From CAXMQS01 sp036446035 (GTDB lineage: Bacteria > Actinomycetota > Acidimicrobiia > Spongiisociales > JAOTWH01), in the NCBI GenBank assembly GCA_036446035.1, contig JAZFSG010000092.1, positions 1 to 10,639 of the forward strand: DNA of 10,639 nt, given 5' to 3'. This document shows, in pieces, positions 6,403 through 10,639 of the stretch. A model generated the notes under the pieces. The model searched no databases. It saw only the letters and a list, made by a program, of their open reading frames with translations, and was not told the origin of the DNA. Position 1 is the first letter of the stretch. Each line of letters starts with the position of its first letter. The position numbers and the translations under genes are program-made.

Positions 6403-7680
6403 TCAGCAGAGACCCGCCGCGCTCAGGACCGCCTCTATGCGCCGTCTTCCGGCCTCCGGAGACAGATAACCAGACAGACCGATGCGCTCGCCCTCTTCGC
6501 GACGCCACTCGGCGTGAGCGACTGCCCGAACCTCTCCAGTCAGGTTGACCTCTCCCCACGCTCCCACTCGACCTAGCGGAACACCGACCAGGCTTGATGC
6601 CAGCGCCAGCGCGACGGGCAGGTCCGCAGCGGCTTCCTTCACTTTGAGGCCTCCAGAGACGCCGACGTAGACATCGTGTCTGCCAAACACCAGGCCAGCG
6701 TGCCGCTCGAGGACCGCTATCAACTGGTGGACGCGAGCGCTATCGACGCCACGCACGCTCCTTCGTAGCTGCTTGGCGGTCGAGGGCGCCACCAGCGCCT
6801 GAATCTCCACCGTGATCGGCCGCCCACCCTCGACCGAAGGGAAGGCAACGCTCCCAGCAACGTCACCCTGCCAAGAGCCGACAAGGGCTGCAGAGGGGTC
6901 GCTCAGCTCCTCCATGCCCATCTCTGAGAGGCGGAACAGGCCGATGCGACTCGTTGGGCCGTAGCGGTTCTTGCGACACCGCAGCACTCGAAGGTCTCGA
7001 TAGTGGTCGCCTTCCAATGAGGTCACAACGTCGACCGCGTGCTCCAGCACCTTGGGGCCGGCGATGGCCCCCTCCTTGTTGACATGGCCGACCAACAGCA
7101 TCGGCGTGGCGTTGGCCTTGCCCCAGCCAACCAGTTCCGCTGTCGCCAGCTTGACCGCCGTCGCCGATCCCGGAAAGGCGTCGGCGGTTGACGGCGAGAC
7201 ACTCTGGATCGAGTCGACCACGACGACGGCAGGCTTGAGATCGCGCGCAGCCTCGACGATGGCCGACACCGTGCTTGCGGCCATCACATGCAACGCGGGC
7301 GCTGTTGCGGTGACCCTGGCGGCCCGCGACGCGATCTGTTGCGGTGACTCCTCACCAGAGGCCACGAGCACCGGCCTGCCTCGGGCGGCGACGGCCGCTC
7401 CGACCTGCAGTAGCAGCGTCGACTTCCCTATGCCCGGCTCACCGGCGACGAGGATGGCCGCTCCTGGCACCAGCCCCCCGCCAAGCACCCGATCGACCTC
7501 GCCAACACCCGTCGCTTCGTGCTGAGCGTTCTCGGCCGCAACCTCGAGGACGGACACGGCGCCACCCGAATCCCCGTCGTCCTCGCCAAAGGGAACGAGC
7601 CCGGACTCAAGGCGACAGCTTGGACAGAACCCAAGCCATTGAGCCGACAGATATCCGCAGCCGTTGCAGCCGTATTTCAC
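6403..7680 (-). CDS. radA: DNA repair protein RadA (Sms), RecA-like branch-migration helicase
   Basis: This 425-residue ATPase helps process recombination intermediates with RecA. The N-terminal zinc finger has Cys5, Cys8, Cys19 and Cys22 (CNGC...CPSC). The RecA-like core starts near 57 (TGVGEVDRVLGGGLVPG), with Walker A GEPGIGKST at 80-88 and Walker B VVVVDS at 152-157. The RadA-specific motif reads KNRYG at 237-241, a conservative change from KNRFG. The C-terminal Lon-like domain (about 280-420) includes DVYVGVSGGLKVKEAAADLPVALAL. The protein is somewhat shorter than E. coli RadA (460). The start is GTG at 7680; the zinc finger begins five residues later, so no later start is possible. It follows the 38-residue membrane ORF by 9 bp and precedes disA by 31 bp. 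Confidence 0.96.
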   Translation of the reverse strand: MKYGCNGCGYLSAQWLGFCPSCRLESGLVPFGEDDGDSGGAVSVLEVAAENAQHEATGVGEVDRVLGGGLVPGAAILVAGEPGIGKSTLLLQVGAAVAARGRPVLVASGEESPQQIASRAARVTATAPALHVMAASTVSAIVEAARDLKPAVVVVDSIQSVSPSTADAFPGSATAVKLATAELVGWGKANATPMLLVGHVNKEGAIAGPKVLEHAVDVVTSLEGDHYRDLRVLRCRKNRYGPTSRIGLFRLSEMGMEELSDPSAALVGSWQGDVAGSVAFPSVEGGRPITVEIQALVAPSTAKQLRRSVRGVDSARVHQLIAVLERHAGLVFGRHDVYVGVSGGLKVKEAAADLPVALALASSLVGVPLGRVGAWGEVNLTGEVRAVAHAEWRREEGERIGLSGYLSPEAGRRRIEAVLSAAGLC

Positions 7681-7686
7681 AACCCG

Positions 7687-7692
7687 AACTTA
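7687..7692 (-). promoter_or_regulatory. candidate -10 box for leaderless radA mRNA
   Basis: The minus strand reads TAAGTT, then 6 nt (CGGGTT), then the radA GTG at 7680. The predicted start point is the first base of the GTG. The box overlaps the TAA stop of the small membrane ORF. Because that ORF ends only 9 nt before radA, coupled translation on a longer transcript is an alternative. Confidence 0.4.
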
Positions 7693-7806
7693 TCCGCGGC
7701 GTATGACAAGAAACGCCAGCACCCCGATACCCACGACCAGAACAAGGCCGAGCAGCCCAGCTGCAGTCCAACCCTCGGTGGCGCGAATGGTGCTGACAAC
7801 GGTCAT
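7690..7806 (-). CDS. 38-residue single-pass membrane peptide, unidentified
   Basis: The minus strand encodes a 38-residue peptide from ATG 7806 to TAA 7690. The first twelve residues are polar (MTVVSTIRATEG). They are followed by Trp and about 22 hydrophobic residues from TAAGLLGLVLVVGIGV to AFLVI, and the end is Arg-Arg-Gly. By the positive-inside rule the C-terminus would be cytoplasmic. Third positions are mostly G or C, as in neighbouring genes. A TACTCT box lies 10 nt upstream of the ATG. It ends 9 bp before radA on the same strand and is divergent from the zinc-ribbon gene. I recognise no family. The clean stop, membrane-segment logic and fit into the intergenic gap argue that it is real; a chance frame remains possible. 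Confidence 0.6.
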   Translation of the reverse strand: MTVVSTIRATEGWTAAGLLGLVLVVGIGVLAFLVIRRG

Positions 7807-7816
7807 GGAGTGTGCC

Positions 7817-7822
7817 AGAGTA
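7817..7822 (-). promoter_or_regulatory. candidate -10 box for the small membrane ORF and radA unit
   Basis: The minus strand reads TACTCT, preceded by GGG, and lies 10 nt before the ATG at 7806. Transcription would begin about 3 nt before the ATG. No convincing -35 element. It sits in the 65-bp divergent gap shared with the zinc-ribbon gene. Confidence 0.35.
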
Positions 7823-7840
7823 CCCAAGCACTTCGCGCTC

Positions 7841-7846
7841 TAAGGT
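7841..7846 (+). promoter_or_regulatory. candidate -10 box for the zinc-ribbon gene
   Basis: TAAGGT matches TANNNT. Its start point would fall near 7853, giving a leader of about 19 nt that includes the SD-like GGAAGGGG at 7859-7866, five bases before TTG 7872. This arrangement is the main reason for choosing that start codon. No -35 element was recognised. Confidence 0.35.
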
Positions 7847-7871
7847 GGGGTCATCACCGGAAGGGGCTCCG

Positions 7872-8717
7872 TTGGACAACGACAAAGTTGACGGCTTCGA
7901 GGACCTGTTCGAGCCTTTTGAGCTCGACGAGGGCCCGCCGGAGCCCGGCGACGAGGAGAGTGCGCCGGCCCCTGCTCTGAGCATGGACGACGCGCCGATG
8001 GTCTCCTGTCCTAGCTGCGGCACCACCAATCCTGCTCACAATCGCCACTGTGAGTCTTGCGGAGCCCGCGTCTCCCAGGGACCGTTGCCAGTTTCTCCGC
8101 AGCCGATGCTGCGAACAACGGCAGGAGCCCGAGCCCTCATGGTGCTCGCAGCCGTCATCCTTGCCGTGGCACTCATCGCCCTCTTGGTCAACATCTTCAA
8201 TGGCGGCAGCGACAACCCGTCAGCCGGCACCACCGCCGACACGACGGGCGCCTCGACCATCCCTAGCCAGGCCATAGTTGAGCTTCAGGTAACGGACGTG
8301 AGGGCCTCTTCGCAGATCCCAGGGTTCCCGGCGAGTGCGCTCATCGACTCCGATCCCGAGAACAGCTGGAACGACACCCAGCTCAGCGGCCAAGCGTTCC
8401 TCACGTTCACCTTCGCTCAGCCGGTGCAGATAACGCAGATTCAGCTCCAGAACATCACCGATGAGGAGCGGTTCCACCGCAACTTCCGCATCAGGGACTA
8501 CCAGATCGAGATCGATGACCTGCCGACGGTCACCTCGGGGACGCTCGAAGACGACAACTCCGCACAGGCCATCACCGTGCCAAGCCTGCAGACCACCGAG
8601 ATCACGATCAAGGTCATCAACACCTACACCGCCGAGCCCTACGAGGGCCGCTTGCCCTTCCGGGAACTGGCTCTACAGGAAGTCAAGTTCTTCGGACGAG
8701 TGGTGGAGAGCAGCTAG
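7872..8717 (+). CDS. zinc-ribbon, single-TM, discoidin-like domain protein
   Basis: This 281-residue protein begins with an acidic, low-complexity stretch (1-40). A Cys4 zinc ribbon follows with CPSC and CESC separated by ten residues (Cys46, 49, 60, 63). A transmembrane helix spans about 88-109 (ALMVLAAVILAVALIALLVNIF). A Ser/Thr/Gly linker leads to a beta-rich domain at about 136-281, with DSDPENSW, FLTFTFAQPVQITQIQL and LPFRELALQEVKFFG. That domain resembles F5/8-type C (discoidin) and NADase-associated glycan-binding modules. The N-terminus is probably cytoplasmic and the discoidin domain outside. Start choice is uncertain: TTG 7872 has the best SD, while GTG 7845 and GTG 7812 are upstream in frame. 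Role unknown; carbohydrate or envelope binding is inference. It converges with the permease gene at 8871. Confidence 0.75.
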   Translation: MDNDKVDGFEDLFEPFELDEGPPEPGDEESAPAPALSMDDAPMVSCPSCGTTNPAHNRHCESCGARVSQGPLPVSPQPMLRTTAGARALMVLAAVILAVALIALLVNIFNGGSDNPSAGTTADTTGASTIPSQAIVELQVTDVRASSQIPGFPASALIDSDPENSWNDTQLSGQAFLTFTFAQPVQITQIQLQNITDEERFHRNFRIRDYQIEIDDLPTVTSGTLEDDNSAQAITVPSLQTTEITIKVINTYTAEPYEGRLPFRELALQEVKFFGRVVESS

Positions 8718-8747
8718 CCGCAAGCCAGCTGCAACTTTGGGCCCTTG

Positions 8748-8829
8748 GCTTTGGGCTCTGGGCTCGTCGACCGCAGTGCTGCTCGTGACCTGCCCCAAAG
8801 CAACGCCCGCAGGGCGTCAAGCCCAAAGC
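8748..8829. repeat. long-range inverted repeat with nested hairpin
   Basis: GCTTTGGGCT at 8748-8757 is the exact reverse complement of AGCCCAAAGC at 8820-8829. Inside it lies a perfect small hairpin, ACGCCC (8803-8808) and GGGCGT (8812-8817), with loop GCA. Further copies of the same word, CTTTGGGC at 8735-8742 and CCCAAAG at 8794-8800, allow alternative pairings. The region lies between convergent genes, so a bidirectional transcription-end role is plausible, but there is no T tract. Confidence 0.55.
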
Positions 8830-8854
8830 AGGACCGTCGTAGGCCGCCACAGCC

Positions 8855-8871
8855 GGCGAGCGAAGCTCGCC
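8855..8871. terminator. GC-rich perfect hairpin at the end of the permease gene
   Basis: GGCGAGC (8855-8861) and GCTCGCC (8865-8871) form a perfect 7-bp stem with a GAA loop. The right arm touches the permease stop codon at 8871-8873. No run of T follows on either strand, so it is not a classical intrinsic terminator. It may protect mRNA 3' ends or be a dispersed palindromic repeat. Confidence 0.45.
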
Positions 8872-10175
8872 TAGCCGCCTTCCTTGACGTAGGGCTGGCC
8901 GTCTGCTGCAGGCGGTCGGGCCTTGCCGACGAGGCCGGCAACGACGATGATCGTCACTACGTATGGCGTCATCGCCAGAAACTCCGAGGGGATGTTCGTT
9001 CCGAGGATCGCCAGCTTGGTCCGGATGGCCTCGGCGAAGCCAAACACCAGAGCACCGGAAACCGCTCCTACTGGGTGCCAGCGCCCGAAGATCATGGCGG
9101 CGAGGGCGATGAAGCCGCGGCCGGACGTCATGTTGTCGTCGAACCGGCCGACAGCGCCGAGGGTGAGGTAGGCGCCGCCGAAACCCGCGACCATGCCGCC
9201 AAGCATGACGTTGAGGTAGCGCAGCCGATAGACGCGGACACCGAGGGTGTCTGCTGCGCGCGGATGCTCGCCGACCGCTCGAGAGCGCAGCCCCCATCTC
9301 GTTCGGAACAACCCGAAGGTGAGAAGTGCGGTCAGGATGAACATGACATAGACGAAGATGTTCTGGCGGAAGAAGACGGTTCCCAGCACCGGAATGTCCT
9401 CCAGCAGGGGTATCCCGATCGGTCTCGCCGTCGAGGTGCTGTTGAGATGGGTGTTGTTGGCCAGGACGCGCACAGACATGAAACCTGTCAGCCCCAGCGC
9501 GAAGATGTTGATCACAACGCCGACGATGATCTGGTCGACGCGGTACTTGATGGCGAGCACTCCAAGCGCCAACGCCAACAGCGCGCCGGAGAAGATCGCC
9601 AGGCCGATGCCCAGGTACACAGCGATGTTGAGGCCACCGATCTCGACGTTGCGGGCGGCCGAGCCAACGATCGCCCCCGTGAAGGCGCCGGTGAGAAGCA
9701 TTCCCTCGATCGCAATGTTGATCACAGCGACGCGCTCGCATAACACGCCGCTCAAGGCTCCTAAGCCGATCGGTGTCGCTCGCAAGACCGTCTCGCGGAG
9801 CATCCCGACGAGGCTGAACGACTGGCCGGCGGTTGCCCATGTGAGGAAGGCAGAGACGAACAGAAGCAGTGCGATGCCGAGGATGATGTTCGTCCACTTG
9901 CCGAACCCACGCATGAGCTGGGCTCCGCCGAGGAACGCCAGTACCACGGCGACGGCGTATGCGAATGGAGCGGCGGGGAGCACCAGATCGGGGAAGTCGG
10001 CAAAGCGTTCAGTCGGCTGAGCCAGGCCGAACCTGGCGTCACCTTCGGTGCCCAACGCGAACAGCCAGAGAACAAGGATGGCCATCGCGATGTAGGCGAA
10101 GCCAACGATCCTCGACCGCCGCAACTCTGCCGGCGTGATGGCAACTACCTCTGGGGTCACGGTGGCGGCGGTCAC
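8871..10175 (-). CDS. ABC transporter permease, nucleoside (NupQ/YufQ) type
   Basis: This 434-residue inner-membrane permease likely forms the channel together with the permease encoded just upstream. The conserved core starts near 125 with ATPIGLGALSGVLCERVAVINIAIEGML, the hallmark of BmpA-linked nucleoside permeases. GEHPRAADTLGVRVYRLRYLNVMLGG and FGRWHPVGAV follow. About ten hydrophobic helices are visible. An N-terminal extension of about 110 residues carries three extra helices (FAYIAMAILVLWLF, the LPAAPFAYAVAVVL region, IILGIALLLFVSAFL) compared with the roughly 320-residue B. subtilis NupQ. The GTG at 10175 is chosen because it makes a 4-bp GTGA overlap with the upstream gene and has GAGGGG 9 nt before it. 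TTG at 10184 would add three residues. Sugar substrates are possible; nucleosides are likelier. Confidence 0.88.
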   Translation of the reverse strand: MTAATVTPEVVAITPAELRRSRIVGFAYIAMAILVLWLFALGTEGDARFGLAQPTERFADFPDLVLPAAPFAYAVAVVLAFLGGAQLMRGFGKWTNIILGIALLLFVSAFLTWATAGQSFSLVGMLRETVLRATPIGLGALSGVLCERVAVINIAIEGMLLTGAFTGAIVGSAARNVEIGGLNIAVYLGIGLAIFSGALLALALGVLAIKYRVDQIIVGVVINIFALGLTGFMSVRVLANNTHLNSTSTARPIGIPLLEDIPVLGTVFFRQNIFVYVMFILTALLTFGLFRTRWGLRSRAVGEHPRAADTLGVRVYRLRYLNVMLGGMVAGFGGAYLTLGAVGRFDDNMTSGRGFIALAAMIFGRWHPVGAVSGALVFGFAEAIRTKLAILGTNIPSEFLAMTPYVVTIIVVAGLVGKARPPAADGQPYVKEGG

Positions 10176-10639
10176 GTCGACCAACCCCTCGTGACTTGGC
10201 CGGTGCCCTCGCCCGTACGCACCCGGTAGATGGCCCTAATGAGCGCCGGGGCGGCAATGAAGATGATCACGAGCGCCTGCACCACGAGGATCAGATCGAT
10301 CGGAATATCGGTCGCAGCCTGCATCTGGCGCCCTCCGGCCTTGAGGGCGCCGAACAGCAGCGAGGCCGCGACAACTCCCGCAGGATGAGACCGACCAAGC
10401 AGGGCAAGAGCGATCGCATCAAAGCCGATCGTCCCTTGGAAGCCAGAGAACAGCCGATGGTGCAGCCCCATCACCTCCGAAGCTCCTGCCAGCCCTGCAG
10501 CGGCTCCCGCGACGGCCATGACGAGGACATAGGTCCGGTTGACGTTGATACCGCCATACCTCGCAGCGTCGGGATTGAAGCCCGTAGCACGGAACTCAAA
10601 GCCGATCGTGGACCGGAACAGCAGCCACCAGATGACCCA
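10172..10639 (-). CDS. ABC transporter permease, nucleoside (NupP/YufP) type, partial
   Basis: The frame is open from the right edge to TGA at 10174-10172, giving the last 155 residues. The N-terminus lies outside the window. The fragment starts WVIWWLLFRSTIGFEFRATG and continues FNPDAARYGGINVNR, the cytoplasmic coupling loop of this permease class. AGLAGASEVMG, then GFDAIALALLGRSHPAGVVAASLLFGAL and a final helix (LILVVQALVIIFIAAPALI) follow. It pairs with the downstream permease by a 4-bp stop/start overlap, as expected for heterodimeric channel subunits. The ATPase and the lipoprotein binding subunit are not in the window and would be expected upstream, beyond the right edge. The first internal Met is at 10519, but the homology clearly continues before it. 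Confidence 0.9.
   Translation of the reverse strand, partial: WVIWWLLFRSTIGFEFRATGFNPDAARYGGINVNRTYVLVMAVAGAAAGLAGASEVMGLHHRLFSGFQGTIGFDAIALALLGRSHPAGVVAASLLFGALKAGGRQMQAATDIPIDLILVVQALVIIFIAAPALIRAIYRVRTGEGTGQVTRGWST

Noticed and set aside
7812..7871. GTG starts at 7812 or 7845 for the zinc-ribbon protein
   Set aside because: Both lie at or before a plausible -10 box and would add residues without recognisable character. TTG 7872 has a good SD. Not fully excluded.
10176..10184. TTG start at 10184 for the second permease
   Set aside because: The GAGGGG lies directly against the TTG, too close for an SD. GTG 10175 gives suitable spacing and the GTGA overlap also seen at ispD.

Overview
The window reads as a chromosome segment of a high-GC actinobacterium. 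The GC content looks well above 60% by eye. CysS carries the CGATVQ-type N-terminal motif familiar from actinobacterial enzymes, GTG and TTG starts are common, Shine-Dalgarno sequences are weak, and several genes have a TANNNT box placed for leaderless transcription. A deep branch such as Acidimicrobiia is plausible, but that is inference. Nothing looks like phage, a transposon, CRISPR or a defence island; most genes are core housekeeping.

Bases 1-69 may hold the tail of a plus-strand gene. A minus-strand tRNA-Thr (UGU), with its CCA encoded, lies at 174-249. From there to 7806 most genes are on the minus strand. In transcription order they are a 38-residue membrane peptide, radA, disA, a membrane-anchored PIN-TRAM protein (YacL type), ispD, ispF, then cysS, rlmB and tRNA-Thr. 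This order resembles the radA-disA-yacL-ispD-ispF-(gltX-cysE)-cysS-(mrnC)-rlmB cluster of Firmicutes. The block is broken between ispF and cysS by one plus-strand gene for a glycerophosphodiester phosphodiesterase. That gene is divergent from cysS and convergent with ispF, and the two convergent genes stop inside the same CTAG tetranucleotide.

From 7872 to 8717 a plus-strand gene encodes a Cys4 zinc ribbon, one transmembrane helix and an extracytoplasmic discoidin-like beta domain. A 153-bp intergenic region rich in inverted repeats separates it from a converging minus-strand pair of ABC permeases of the nucleoside/BmpA-linked type. The second permease is complete (8871-10175) and the first runs off the right end.

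Functional themes are DNA repair and genome-integrity signalling (RadA, DisA/c-di-AMP), the MEP isoprenoid pathway (IspD, IspF), translation (CysS, RlmB, tRNA-Thr) and nucleoside-type uptake. I see no clearly new multi-gene system. The most interesting items are the unlisted 38-residue membrane ORF before radA, the repeated TANNNT-start geometry, the palindromic shared stop, the IspF His-to-Thr change, and the zinc-ribbon/discoidin protein of unknown role.
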